A program made the position numbers and the translations under genes. Below, one piece after another: positions 1 to 8,016 of a DNA stretch of 64,000 bases. The stretch is taken from contig CP095846.1 in NCBI GenBank assembly GCA_023100825.1, positions 3,906,001 through 3,970,000 of the forward strand, written 5' to 3'. The notes under the pieces were generated by a model. It saw only the letters and a program-made list of their open reading frames with translations. It made no database searches and was not told the origin of the DNA. Origin of the DNA: Nocardioidaceae bacterium SCSIO 66511. GTDB lineage: Bacteria > Actinomycetota > Actinomycetes > Propionibacteriales > Nocardioidaceae. Numbering within the stretch: position 1 is the stretch's first letter; the number at the start of each line of letters is the position of its first letter.

Positions 1-98
1 TGCCGACAGCAGGGGCCGACCGGTCGAGCGGTGGACGGTGGAGCGGTTGGAGTCCTCACTCGCCTGAGCACCCTCGGGAACCGCGATGTACGAGGCCC

Positions 99-677
99 TC
101 AGGTCGTGACGCCGCCGGGAAGGTGCGCCCGCTCCCCCTCGGGGTCGAAGATCGTCAACAACTCGACGGTTCCGCCCTCGGCGCCGATCCGGTGCGGGAT
201 CATCGTCGAGAACTCAGCGGCGTGGCCGGTTTCGACCAGGATCGTACGCTCGCCCAGTTGCACGCGCGCGGTTCCGGAGAGCACGGTGAACCATTCACGT
301 CCGGGGTGTACGCGCAGGTCGTCCTGCGACGTCGCGGCGTCGGCGGGGATGCGGACCTTCGCGGCCGTCGCGCCGTTGAGCGCACGCTCGTGGGACAGCA
401 GCCACACCGTCCAGCCCGCCTCGTGCGTCGGCTCCGGTCGGATGACGACGTCTTCGTCGTCCGCGGGTTCGACCAGCTCGTCCAGCGAGGTGCCCAGTGC
501 CCGGGCAAGCGGTACGAGCTGGTCGAGCGCGATGCGGCGATGGCCGGTCTCGATCCGGCTCAGGGTCGACGGGCTGAGGTAGCAGCGGGCGGCGAGCGCG
601 TCGAGCGACCATCCGCGGGCTCGGCGTAGACCGCGGATGCGCTCTCGGATGACCATGTCGATCGCGTCTTGCGTCAT
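99..677 (-). CDS. XRE-family regulator with C-terminal cupin domain
   Basis: A 192-residue transcriptional regulator. An N-terminal helix-turn-helix (about residues 8-60, with SPSTLSRIETG as recognition region) is followed by a cupin_2 barrel (about 100-185, with HPGREWFTVLSG and PHRIGAEGG). Proteins of this architecture repress or activate adjacent small-molecule genes, the cupin sensing a ligand; the ligand here is unknown. I chose the ATG at 677 because a -10-like TAGACT lies about 7 bases upstream, suggesting a leaderless transcript; a TTG at 683 is also possible. It is divergent from the flavoprotein at 755, its likely target. Confidence 0.88.
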   Translation of the reverse strand: MTQDAIDMVIRERIRGLRRARGWSLDALAARCYLSPSTLSRIETGHRRIALDQLVPLARALGTSLDELVEPADDEDVVIRPEPTHEAGWTVWLLSHERALNGATAAKVRIPADAATSQDDLRVHPGREWFTVLSGTARVQLGERTILVETGHAAEFSTMIPHRIGAEGGTVELLTIFDPEGERAHLPGGVTT

Positions 678-697
678 ACGCAAGAGTCTATGTCATT

Positions 698-710
698 CAC
701 GCACAGCGTG
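698..710. promoter_or_regulatory. Palindrome in the 678-754 divergent promoter region
   Basis: CACGC-ACA-GCGTG is a perfect inverted repeat with a 3-base spacer, lying between the divergent regulator and flavoprotein genes. A -10-like TAACCT for the rightward gene directly follows. It is the best candidate operator for the cupin regulator; assignment is inference. Confidence 0.35.
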
Positions 711-754
711 CCTAACCTTGTGACGTAGAGGACCCGCGACCACGAGGAGCGCCA

Positions 755-1702
755 ATGACCGACCACAACCACCACGACGTCGTCATCATCGGCGGAGGCA
801 TTGCCGGGCTCAGCGCTGCCGTCGCGCTGGCGCGGTCACTGCGCTCGGTCGCCGTGGTCGACGCCGGCGAGCCGCGCAACGCACCCGCATCCGGCGCACA
901 CAACCTGCTCGGGCAGGAGGGCATCGCACCACTCGATCTGCTCGCCAACGGGCGACGCGAGGCCACGGCGTACGGAGCCCAGATCCGCGAGGGGTACGCA
1001 ACGACAGCGCGTCGCGTCGACGACAGGTTCGAGATCGGCCTCGCCGACGGTACGACGCTGCAGGCACGCCGCCTGCTGCTTGCGAGCGGTCTCGCCGATG
1101 AGCTACCCGACATACCCGGCGTCGCGGAGCAGTGGGGCAAGTCGGTGCTCCACTGCCCGTACTGCCACGGCTGGGAGGTACGCGGGCAGGGCATCGGCGT
1201 GCTCGGAACCAGCCCGATGAACGTTCACCAAGCGCTGTTGTTCCGCCAGCTGAGCGACGACGTGACGCTGTTCGCTCACACGATGCCCGAGCTCGATGAC
1301 GAGACCACCGAACGGTTGGCCGCGCGCGGCATCCAGCTGGTGGACGGCACCGTCGAGCGACTGCGCGTCGACGACGAAGGCGTACGCGCGGCAGTCGTCG
1401 GCGGCCGTGAGTTCGCGATCGACGCGGCCGTCGTGGCACCCCGCTTCATTGCGCGCACTGACCTTTACGAACAGCTCGGAGGCACCCCGACCGAACACCC
1501 GATGGGGCGCCTCATCGAGACCGACCCGCGCGGGCAGACCGCGGTGCCGGGTGTCTGGGCGGCGGGCAATGCAAGTGAGCTGCACGCGATGGTGGCCGCA
1601 TCCAACGGAGCGGGCGTACAGGCGGCAGCGGCACTCAACGCCGACCTCGTCGACGACGATGCCGAGCTGGCCGTACGCGAACGAGCCGCCGTCGTTGCGT
1701 AG
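755..1702 (+). CDS. Thioredoxin-reductase-like NAD(P)/FAD oxidoreductase
   Basis: A 315-residue pyridine nucleotide-disulfide oxidoreductase of the low-molecular-weight thioredoxin reductase fold. It has the N-terminal FAD motif IIGGGIAGLSAA, a redox-active CPYCHG pair near residue 132, an NAD(P) motif GIGVLGTS near 150 and the C-terminal FAD motif PGVWAAGNAS. The CPYCHGWE form is typical of stand-alone flavoproteins in this superfamily rather than of housekeeping TrxB (CATC). No thioredoxin is adjacent, so the substrate is unknown. GAGGAG precedes the ATG. It is probably controlled by the divergent cupin regulator. Confidence 0.88.
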   Translation: MTDHNHHDVVIIGGGIAGLSAAVALARSLRSVAVVDAGEPRNAPASGAHNLLGQEGIAPLDLLANGRREATAYGAQIREGYATTARRVDDRFEIGLADGTTLQARRLLLASGLADELPDIPGVAEQWGKSVLHCPYCHGWEVRGQGIGVLGTSPMNVHQALLFRQLSDDVTLFAHTMPELDDETTERLAARGIQLVDGTVERLRVDDEGVRAAVVGGREFAIDAAVVAPRFIARTDLYEQLGGTPTEHPMGRLIETDPRGQTAVPGVWAAGNASELHAMVAASNGAGVQAAAALNADLVDDDAELAVRERAAVVA

Positions 1703-1711
1703 CGGCTGCGG

Positions 1712-1769
1712 AGTTCGGCGCGAATTGCACCAGCGACACCCTGCTACATGGTGCAATTCGCACCGAACT
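1712..1769. terminator. Long hairpin after the flavoprotein gene
   Basis: Two 21-base arms (1712-1732 and 1749-1769) are complementary except at one position, with a 16-base loop. It begins 9 bases after the stop at 1702 and has no U-run, so it is either a GC-type terminator or a small palindromic repeat. Confidence 0.55.
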
Positions 1770-1828
1770 TCTGGCGGCGGAGCACCTGATGGGACACGCC
1801 TGACAGGGGACGCCACTAGGCTCTGCGC

Positions 1829-2899
1829 ATGGCGTCCCCTGCGACCGAGATCGAGGCCGGCGAGCGCACCTTGCGTGTGTCGAACCCCGACCGGGTGATC
1901 TTCCCACCGACCGAGCGGACCCGAGCCGTGACCAAGCTCGACGTCGTGGAGTACTACCTGTCGGTCGGAGACGGCATCCTGCGCGCCTTGCGTGATCGCC
2001 CGACGACGTTGGAGCGCTGGCCGAAGGGCGTTCTCGACGGGCTCGTGCTCTCGACTCGACAGGATCACGGAGGCGACGCGTTCTACCAGAAGCGGGTTCC
2101 CCGTGGCGCCCCTTCGTACGTCGAGACGGCGCGCATCCAGTTCCCGTCCGGGCGTCACGCCGACGAGGTCTGCCCCACTGAGGTCGCAGTGCCGGCGTGG
2201 GCTGCACAGATGGGCACGGTCACCTTCCACCCTTGGCCGGTACGAAAGTCCGACGTCGACCATCCCGACGAGCTCCGCATCGACCTGGATCCGCAGCCGG
2301 GCACCGACTTCCGCGACGCGGTGCGCGTCGCCGGGCTCGCCCGTGAGCTGCTCGCGGAGCACGACATCGAAGGGTTCCCGAAGACGAGCGGCAACCGCGG
2401 TGTGCACATCTACGTACGCATCGAGCCGCGTTGGACCTTCACTGACGTCCGCCACGCCGCGATCGCCTTCGGGCGCGAGCTCGAGCGGCGTACTCCTGAC
2501 GTGACGACGAAGTGGTGGAAGGAGGAACGCGGCGAGAAGGTGTTCGTCGACTACAACCAGAACAGCCGCGACCGCACTATCGCCAGTGCGTACAGCCTTC
2601 GTGCCAAACCGGGCGCACCCGTGTCTACGCCGATGACGTGGGACGAACTGGCGACGATCGACGAGCCGAGCGAGTTCAACCTCCTCACCGTGCCCGCGCG
2701 GTTCGCCGAGCGTGGTGACGTACACGCCGCGATCGACGACCGTGCGTACTCGATCGAGCCCCTACTCGCGATGTACGAGCGAGACGAGGAAGCCGGGCTC
2801 GGCGATATGCCGTACCCGCCGGACTATCCGAAGATGCCGGGCGAGCCGAAGCGTGTTCAGCCCAGCCGCGACACCGATCGCAAGCCCGAGAAGGCGTAG
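1829..2899 (+). CDS. LigD-type polymerase/primase domain protein
   Basis: A 356-residue stand-alone archaeo-eukaryotic primase of the LigD polymerase-domain family, which fills gaps and adds nucleotides during bacterial non-homologous end joining or lesion bypass. The catalytic DxD appears as LRIDLDPQPG near residue 150, followed by KTSGNRGVHIYV, the conserved nucleotide-binding segment, and VFVDYNQNSRDRTIASAYS with the third catalytic acidic residue. No ligase or nuclease domain is fused and no ku gene is nearby, so it resembles actinobacterial separate polymerase proteins (PolD type) rather than full LigD. Confidence 0.9.
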   Translation: MASPATEIEAGERTLRVSNPDRVIFPPTERTRAVTKLDVVEYYLSVGDGILRALRDRPTTLERWPKGVLDGLVLSTRQDHGGDAFYQKRVPRGAPSYVETARIQFPSGRHADEVCPTEVAVPAWAAQMGTVTFHPWPVRKSDVDHPDELRIDLDPQPGTDFRDAVRVAGLARELLAEHDIEGFPKTSGNRGVHIYVRIEPRWTFTDVRHAAIAFGRELERRTPDVTTKWWKEERGEKVFVDYNQNSRDRTIASAYSLRAKPGAPVSTPMTWDELATIDEPSEFNLLTVPARFAERGDVHAAIDDRAYSIEPLLAMYERDEEAGLGDMPYPPDYPKMPGEPKRVQPSRDTDRKPEKA

Positions 2900-2911
2900 A
2901 ACGCGGCCGCG

Positions 2912-3067
2912 CTATGCGGCCTCGGCCTCCTCGACGGGCGTCTGCGTCATCACCGACTGAGCACAGATCTCGCACTCACGGACGTACCGCTTCGGCTCAC
3001 CCTGGCGCTGAAAGCTGCGGGTGACGGTGAAGCTGTGCGTGTGGGCTGGCGTGACGATGACATCCAT
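2912..3067 (-). CDS. Small hypothetical protein with CxxC
   Basis: A 51-residue ORF beginning at an ATG preceded by GGAAAG. The product contains a histidine-rich start (PAHTHSF) and a CEIC pair near residue 35, a combination that could bind a metal; a larger upstream extension in frame is possible but less convincing. I know no family for it. It lies divergent to the small HTH gene at 3216 across an AT-richer promoter region. Confidence 0.5.
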   Translation of the reverse strand: MDVIVTPAHTHSFTVTRSFQRQGEPKRYVRECEICAQSVMTQTPVEEAEAA

Positions 3068-3137
3068 TTCGCTTTCCGTCCTGACTCGGCTACCCGAGAA
3101 CGAGCGAATCTCGTTCCTTGTTGTTGAAGATTCTACC

Positions 3138-3149
3138 ATCAATATTGAT
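3138..3149. promoter_or_regulatory. Perfect 12-base AT palindrome
   Basis: ATCAATATTGAT is a perfect palindrome inside the intergenic region 3068-3215, an AT-rich island in a GC-rich genome. It lies between the small CxxC protein and the 74-residue HTH protein and could be the HTH protein's operator. Confidence 0.4.
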
Positions 3150-3215
3150 AGATGAGCCATTTTTGACGATGGTGTGCCTAGCATCACTAAAGGGTGACCT
3201 GGCTAGAATGGTGGC

Positions 3216-3440
3216 GTGAGCACCGACGACACGATCAGCGCCACCGTCCGAGCCATCGCCGCCGCACGCGGACTGAAGCTGTACGACGTGGCGAGCGGGA
3301 TCGACATGGCACCTGCCACCTTCGACCGACGGCTGGCCAAAGGCGGCTGGTCGGCCGGCGAGGCGGCGCAGCTCGCTACCCTCTTCGGGCTCACCATCGA
3401 CCAACTCATGACGGGCATCGGCGGAACGCTCACCGAGTGA
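3216..3440 (+). CDS. Small XRE-type helix-turn-helix protein
   Basis: A 74-residue, GTG-started protein that is almost only a Cro/C1-type HTH: ISATVRAIAAARGLKLYDVA, then a turn and MAPATFDRRLAKGGW as recognition helix, then the conserved LATLFGLTIDQLM. It lacks a ligand domain. It is followed after 30 bases by the thiamine-binding protein gene. Target unknown; the palindrome at 3138 is one candidate. Confidence 0.75.
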   Translation: MSTDDTISATVRAIAAARGLKLYDVASGIDMAPATFDRRLAKGGWSAGEAAQLATLFGLTIDQLMTGIGGTLTE

Positions 3441-3470
3441 GGTTGCCTGGGGTCGTCGTACGGTAGGCAC

Positions 3471-3782
3471 ATGCTTGTCGCTTTCAGCATCAGCCCGTCG
3501 ACCGCCGACGACTCCGGTAGCGTCAGCGAGGCCATCGCCCGCGCCGTCAGCGTCGTACGCGAGTCGGGCCTCCCCTGTGAGACGAACGCGATGTTCACCA
3601 ACATCGAAGGCGAATGGGACGACGTCATGGCGGTGGTCAAACGTGCCGTCGACGTCGTCGCCGAAGCATCGCCGCGGGTCGGGCTCGTCCTCAAGGCCGA
3701 TATCCGACCGGGTTACACGGGTCAGCTCACCGCGAAGGTCGAGCGCCTGGAGCGCTCGATCGAGAGTCAGACCTCGTCGTAG
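3471..3782 (+). CDS. MTH1187/YkoF-like thiamine-binding protein (DUF77)
   Basis: A 103-residue protein of the MTH1187 family (PF01910), small ferredoxin-like dimers that bind thiamine or a related compound in the cytoplasm. Characteristic features are MLVAFSISPS at the N-terminus, the ETNAMFTNIEGEWDDVM segment and a final VERLE helix. Length matches the family. No thiamine biosynthesis or transport gene and no TPP riboswitch is nearby, so the pathway link rests on family knowledge only. Confidence 0.88.
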   Translation: MLVAFSISPSTADDSGSVSEAIARAVSVVRESGLPCETNAMFTNIEGEWDDVMAVVKRAVDVVAEASPRVGLVLKADIRPGYTGQLTAKVERLERSIESQTSS

Positions 3783-3784
3783 AC

Positions 3785-4429
3785 ATGGGTCAGAACGCCG
3801 ACTCCGGCCGGCTCAGCCCACAACAGGAGACGATCGCGGCGTACGACGCCTCGGCCGCGGAGTATGTCGTCGAGGCAGCAGAGCTGGCAGTCCACATTCG
3901 GGCGCAGATCGAACGGTTCACCGAGTTACTCGGAGGTGCCGGCCGCATCCTCGAGATCGGCAGCGGCGGCGGACGGGACGCGCGGGCGCTGGAGTCACGA
4001 GGGCTCAGCGTACGACGCACCGACGTCACGCCGGCGTTCATCGAGATCCTGAGAGCGCAGGGCAATGCGGCAGATCTGCTCGACCCGCTGACCGACGACC
4101 TTCGCGATCCGCGCAACCCCGCTGAGCCGTACGACGGCGTCTGGGCACAGGCCTGCCTGATGCATGTGGCGCGCGAGCATCTCGGCACGGTATTGACCCG
4201 ACTGGCCGAGGTCACCAAGCCTGCCGGCTTGCTGTTCGTCTCGGTCACCGAAGGCGACGGAGACCGGCCGGCGTCCGGCCGAGCCGGAGTGCGCCACCAC
4301 CAGACCGACTGGCGCGAGGCACCCCTGCGTGCCGTCGTCGAAGCCTCCGGATGGGCGATCGACGACGTGACCTCGACTCAAGGCAAGACCGCGCCGTTCC
4401 TCAACGTGCTAGGTCACCGCGCCGGGTAG
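3785..4429 (+). CDS. Class I SAM-dependent methyltransferase
   Basis: A 214-residue protein with a Rossmann methyltransferase core: ILEIGSGGGRDARALE (motif I, SAM binding, near residue 58), VRRTDVTPAF (motif II), DGVWAQACLMHV (motif IV) and a late AGLLFVSVTEG strand. No substrate-recognition domain is recognisable, so the acceptor is unknown. The start at 3785 gives a complete domain and is 2 bases after the stop of the thiamine-binding protein gene, implying co-transcription. Confidence 0.85.
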   Translation: MGQNADSGRLSPQQETIAAYDASAAEYVVEAAELAVHIRAQIERFTELLGGAGRILEIGSGGGRDARALESRGLSVRRTDVTPAFIEILRAQGNAADLLDPLTDDLRDPRNPAEPYDGVWAQACLMHVAREHLGTVLTRLAEVTKPAGLLFVSVTEGDGDRPASGRAGVRHHQTDWREAPLRAVVEASGWAIDDVTSTQGKTAPFLNVLGHRAG

Positions 4430-4468
4430 CGACCGACCACTACGACAGTACGTAGTAGGGTCTCCGGC

Positions 4469-4816
4469 ATGCAGCTGACGTACGACATCCTGCTCATCCT
4501 CCACATCATCTGCTGGGCCATCGTCATCGGCGGTTGGCTTACGCACCTGCGCGATCCGCGGGTCGTGCCCGGAATCTTCCACGGTGCTGCCGGAGCCCTC
4601 GTCGTGGGTGTCGCGATGACCGGGATCGCATCGGCGTCCGATGATGTCGCGGACCCGGACAACGCCAAGATCGGCGTCAAACTCGTGATCGCCGTTGTCC
4701 TCACCGTGCTGGCGTTCATCGGCCAGCGCGAGAAGGACGTTCCGAAGCCGGCGATCCTGCACGCCGTCGGCGCACTCGCCGTCGTCAACGTCTGCATCGC
4801 CGTCCTCTGGACCTGA
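4469..4816 (+). CDS. Small integral membrane protein, unknown function
   Basis: A 115-residue protein with about four hydrophobic helices (roughly 5-25, 33-55, 68-88, 95-114) and little soluble sequence. It resembles actinobacterial hypothetical membrane proteins annotated only as such. A good Shine-Dalgarno is not evident, and a -10-like TACGTAGTAGGGT lies just upstream. Confidence 0.75.
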   Translation: MQLTYDILLILHIICWAIVIGGWLTHLRDPRVVPGIFHGAAGALVVGVAMTGIASASDDVADPDNAKIGVKLVIAVVLTVLAFIGQREKDVPKPAILHAVGALAVVNVCIAVLWT

Positions 4817-4915
4817 CGCGAACGCGCACCGTCGCTGAGGCAGGCTCGCCAGTTCGTGACGCCGCACACGCCTCACCAGGAATAGTTGTATGGCACATGC
4901 AGTTGTACGTCTGAC

Positions 4916-6166
4916 GTGAGAGTCGACCCGACCGAGCCGCCGACCCTGCCGGCCCCAGCCCCCGCCGCCCCGGTCACGCCCACCGGACGCGCGTACGTGC
5001 AGCTGGTGATCGTACTCGGTGCTCTGATCGGGCTCGGTCCGCTGACGATCGATATGTACCTGCCGGCGCTACCGGCACTGCAGGACGACCTCGGCGTCAC
5101 CGAGTCGGCTACCCAGCTCACGCTCACCGGAATGCTCGCCGGGCTCGCCGCAGGTCAGCTCATCGTCGGACCGATCTCGGACTCGGTCGGCCGCCGTCGC
5201 CCGCTCCTGATCGGCATCACCGTCCACGTGATCGCTTCGGTGCTGTGTCTGCTCGCGCCCGGAATCGCCACATTGACCGCCGCTCGTGTCATCCAGGGTT
5301 TCGCCGGAGCCGCACTCGGCGTGAGCGCGATGGCGACCGTGCGCGATCTGTTCAGCGGGGTTGACGCCGCGCGAGTCCTGTCCCGGCTGATGCTGGTGAT
5401 GGGCGCGGCACCGGTACTCGCTCCGACCCTTGGCGGGCTCGTCCTGGAATGGACGAACTGGCGCGGGATCTTCGCCGTACTCGCCGGCGCCGGCGTGGTG
5501 TTGGTGACCGTCGCGTTCTTCGGACTGAAGGAGACGCTGCCGGTCTCACGTCGTCGCTCGCTCCGCCTCGGCTCGACCATGCGCACGTACGGAATGCTCC
5601 TGCGCGACGTGCCATTCGTGGCGCTGGTCGTCGTCGCCGGCACCATGATGTCGGCGATGTTCGCGTATGTGAGCGGTTCGTCTTTCGTCCTCCAGGACGT
5701 GTACGGGCTCAGCGAACGCACATTCGCGATCGTGTTCGGCGTCAACGCCCTCGGCATCGTCGTGTTCACCCAGCTCAACCCGGTGCTGCTCAAGCGGTAT
5801 GCCCCGCAGCAGATTCTCGGCGTCGCGACCGTGCTTGCGGCGATCTCCGCGGCGACTCTGGTGACCGCCGCGGTCACCGACGTCGGCGGACTCGCAACGA
5901 TCCTGCCGCCACTTGCGCTGATCATCGCGTCCTGCGGGCTCGCCCTGCCGAACACGCCTGCACTCGCCTTGTCTCGTCATGGCGAGGCAGCAGGTACGGC
6001 AGCGGCGATGCTCGGCTGCATCCAGTTCGGCATCGGGGCCGTCGTCTCACCGCTGGTCGGTGCATTCGCCAACGGCACGGCGGTCCCGATGGCGACTGTG
6101 ATGCTGGTCGTGACGTCGACGGCCGCGGTGATCGGGCACACCATCATCCGCCGCGCGTACACCTGA
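4916..6166 (+). CDS. Bcr/CflA-family drug efflux MFS transporter
   Basis: A proton-driven multidrug exporter with 12 predicted membrane helices. The loop 2-3 signature GPISDSVGRRRPLLIG and the TIDMYLPALPAL start of helix 1 are typical of Bcr/CflA transporters (DHA1). I chose the GTG at 4916 (416 residues); a TTG at 4886 would add ten residues of low hydrophobicity. About 30 proline-rich residues precede helix 1. It converges on the SMR exporter gene across a long hairpin. Confidence 0.9.
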   Translation: MRVDPTEPPTLPAPAPAAPVTPTGRAYVQLVIVLGALIGLGPLTIDMYLPALPALQDDLGVTESATQLTLTGMLAGLAAGQLIVGPISDSVGRRRPLLIGITVHVIASVLCLLAPGIATLTAARVIQGFAGAALGVSAMATVRDLFSGVDAARVLSRLMLVMGAAPVLAPTLGGLVLEWTNWRGIFAVLAGAGVVLVTVAFFGLKETLPVSRRRSLRLGSTMRTYGMLLRDVPFVALVVVAGTMMSAMFAYVSGSSFVLQDVYGLSERTFAIVFGVNALGIVVFTQLNPVLLKRYAPQQILGVATVLAAISAATLVTAAVTDVGGLATILPPLALIIASCGLALPNTPALALSRHGEAAGTAAAMLGCIQFGIGAVVSPLVGAFANGTAVPMATVMLVVTSTAAVIGHTIIRRAYT

Positions 6167-6178
6167 CCCACAACTCGC

Positions 6179-6234
6179 CGAGGTACGGATTCGCTCCCAT
6201 GGCGTGCGGCCCATGGGCCGGAATCCGTACCTCG
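6179..6234. terminator. Bidirectional hairpin between convergent exporter genes
   Basis: Perfect 14-base arms (6179-6192, 6221-6234) enclose further self-complementary CCATGG-containing sequence. It sits between the ends of the Bcr/CflA gene (stop 6166) and the SMR gene (stop 6262), so it can serve both. Confidence 0.6.
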
Positions 6235-6261
6235 ACTGGTTGGGCGGCGCATATGAGCGCG

Positions 6262-6576
6262 CTAGTGGAGGACCTTCAGTCCCACGACGCCACCGACGAT
6301 GAGTACGAGGCAGAGTAGCCGTGCCGCGGTCGCCTGCTCGCCGAGCGCGAGCATGCCGTACGCCGCGGTACCGACCGCGCCGATGCCGACCCACACGGCG
6401 TACGCGGTGCCGACCGGTAGCGACTTCAGCGAGTACGCGAGGCCGCCCATGCTGACCACCAGGGCCGCAGCGAACACGATCGACGCAAGCGGGCGGGTAA
6501 AGCCCTTCGACTCCGACAATGCAGTGGCCCACACGGTCTCGAACATGCCGGAGATGACCAAGACGATCCATGCCAT
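6262..6576 (-). CDS. sugE: SMR-family guanidinium exporter (Gdx/SugE)
   Basis: A 104-residue four-helix small multidrug resistance protein. MAWIVLVISGMFETVWATAL carries the catalytic membrane-embedded glutamate (Glu13-Glu14 region) in the W-x-x-G-FE context of the Gdx/SugE branch, which exports guanidinium in exchange for protons. The start at 6576 gives the standard length; GGGAG lies about 10 bases upstream. The gene follows directly after a guanidine-III riboswitch, which independently supports guanidinium as substrate. Confidence 0.92.
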   Translation of the reverse strand: MAWIVLVISGMFETVWATALSESKGFTRPLASIVFAAALVVSMGGLAYSLKSLPVGTAYAVWVGIGAVGTAAYGMLALGEQATAARLLCLVLIVGGVVGLKVLH

Positions 6577-6592
6577 GAGAAACACACTCCCA

Positions 6593-6635
6593 GACACCGT
6601 CTTGTCGGGGACCGGGTACGGTGCGCTCGTCCGGG
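6593..6635 (-). ncRNA. Guanidine-III (ykkC-III) riboswitch
   Basis: On the minus strand the segment reads CCGGACGAG, then GCACCGTACCCGGT, then CCCCGACAAGACGGTGTC. This matches the ykkC-III aptamer as I remember it from the Thermobifida fusca structure: CCGG/CCGG helix, the GCRCCGT/ACGGYGY helix with compensatory changes, and the invariant ACAAGACGG strand. It ends 17 bases before the start of the sugE gene, overlapping or adjoining the ribosome-binding region, so guanidinium binding probably frees translation. No search was run; identity rests on motif matching. Confidence 0.88.
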
Positions 6636-6684
6636 AGGACGATCAAAGCGTCGCCTCTACTGCCAGGCTAGCAACAGCCCTGCG

Positions 6685-7155
6685 CTACTGCGAATCGACG
6701 CGGTTGCGCTTCTTGCCGAACCGGTTGGCGTCATTGTGGAAGCGCCGGTAGCTGTAGCCCAGCAGGAAGAAGGCGATCAGCGCCGAGACCTCCATCCCGA
6801 TGCCCGTGCCGATACCGGCGAACGGAAGCTTCGGCCCGACGATCCAGATCTCGGGGATGTTCGGATTGACGATCCAGACCACGCCGGCGATGACGACGCC
6901 GACCGCGCCAGCCAAGCTGACCATGATCCGCGGCCAGGTCGCCACGCCGTACTCGGCGGCGTCCATCGCCTTATCGCGGATGAAGTCGACGCGCCGCTCG
7001 GCCCATTCGAACTCCAGGGCGAGCACGGCGACGCCGGCGAACATGATCAACAGGCCCGGCCCGGGCAGCACCAATCCGGCGATACCGACAAGCAGCAGGA
7101 CGACCCCGAGCGTACCGACGATGATCTTGCGGGCGAACCGCCACGAGCCGCGCAT
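6685..7155 (-). CDS. TIGR02611-type membrane protein (PGPG motif)
   Basis: A 156-residue membrane protein with an N-terminal pair of helices around VGIAGLVLPGPGLLIMFAGVAVLALEF, the PGPG(W/L) motif that defines this actinobacterial family, and two more helices near the C-terminus. Function is unknown. The ATG at 7155 gives the family's normal N-terminus. It is downstream of the DtxR-type regulator gene with about 100 bases between. Confidence 0.8.
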   Translation of the reverse strand: MRGSWRFARKIIVGTLGVVLLLVGIAGLVLPGPGLLIMFAGVAVLALEFEWAERRVDFIRDKAMDAAEYGVATWPRIMVSLAGAVGVVIAGVVWIVNPNIPEIWIVGPKLPFAGIGTGIGMEVSALIAFFLLGYSYRRFHNDANRFGKKRNRVDSQ

Positions 7156-7252
7156 GCTAGCGCCCCAGACCGGAGAGCGGCCTTCGCACCTGTTGGTGCA
7201 CGGCGCCCCCCGTCGTCGATTCGCGACCGCCCGTGCGCATTTGTGGCGACCG

Positions 7253-7951
7253 TCAGATCTTCTCGACCAGGATGTGCTTCGCAGCGTCGTCGTCGATATC
7301 TGCCTGCTCACCGTTGGCACCGCGTACGAGCACGCCGGTGTCGGTGAGACTCGCCGTGACCCGGTCGCCCGGCAGCACACCGACCTGGCGCATCAAGGTG
7401 AGCACCTCGATATCGACCTGCAGCGGCTCGGCGATGCGCCTGATCACCAGCTCGGCCGGCGACGGGCCGGCAGCACGTGCCGCATCGGGTAGCGGCGCCA
7501 CCCCGCTCAGCAGGTCTTCGTGTACGACGGTCGCACCGAACTCATCGAGCCCGGGAATCGGCGTGCCGTACGGCGACTCGACCGGATGCTTGAGCAACTC
7601 GAGCAGATGCCGCTCGACGCGCTCGGACATCACGTGCTCCCAGCGGCATGCTTCGTCGTGGACGTACTCGATCTCGAGGCCGACGACATCGGTGAGCAGC
7701 CGCTCGGCGATGCGGTGCTTGCGCATGACCCGGGTTGCCAGCTGACGCCCCTTGTCGGAGAACTCGAGGTGCCGATCGCCCTGCACGCTGAGCAACCCGT
7801 CACGCTCCATCCGCGCAACCGTCTGGCTCACGGTCGGCCCGCTCTGCTGCAGCCGCTCCGCGATGCGGGCACGGAGGGGCACCACGCCCTCTTCGATCAG
7901 CTCGTAGACGGCCTTCAGATACATTTCGGTGGTATCAATCAGGTCACTCAC
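7253..7951 (-). CDS. DtxR/IdeR/MntR-family metal-dependent repressor
   Basis: A 232-residue regulator: winged HTH (about 1-70, PLRARIAERLQQSGPTVSQTVARMERDGL), dimerisation and metal-binding domain (HRIAERLL...CRWEHVMS...VERHL, with Cys/His/Glu ligands of the DtxR family) and a C-terminal SH3-like FeoA domain (about 150-230). It represses iron- or manganese-related genes when metal is bound; the CRWEH cysteine is as in IdeR/DtxR, favouring iron. Start is a GTG with a -10-like CAATAG just upstream, probably leaderless. Confidence 0.92.
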   Translation of the reverse strand: MSDLIDTTEMYLKAVYELIEEGVVPLRARIAERLQQSGPTVSQTVARMERDGLLSVQGDRHLEFSDKGRQLATRVMRKHRIAERLLTDVVGLEIEYVHDEACRWEHVMSERVERHLLELLKHPVESPYGTPIPGLDEFGATVVHEDLLSGVAPLPDAARAAGPSPAELVIRRIAEPLQVDIEVLTLMRQVGVLPGDRVTASLTDTGVLVRGANGEQADIDDDAAKHILVEKI

Positions 7952-8016
7952 ACGTCTATTGTGACCTATCGCCCCGACAGACGCCCACGCCCCGTATGGC
8001 GGGGCAAGCGGGGCGC

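Noticed and set aside
1-98. Possible end or start of a gene at the left edge
   Set aside because: No frame with recognisable product or start could be supported.
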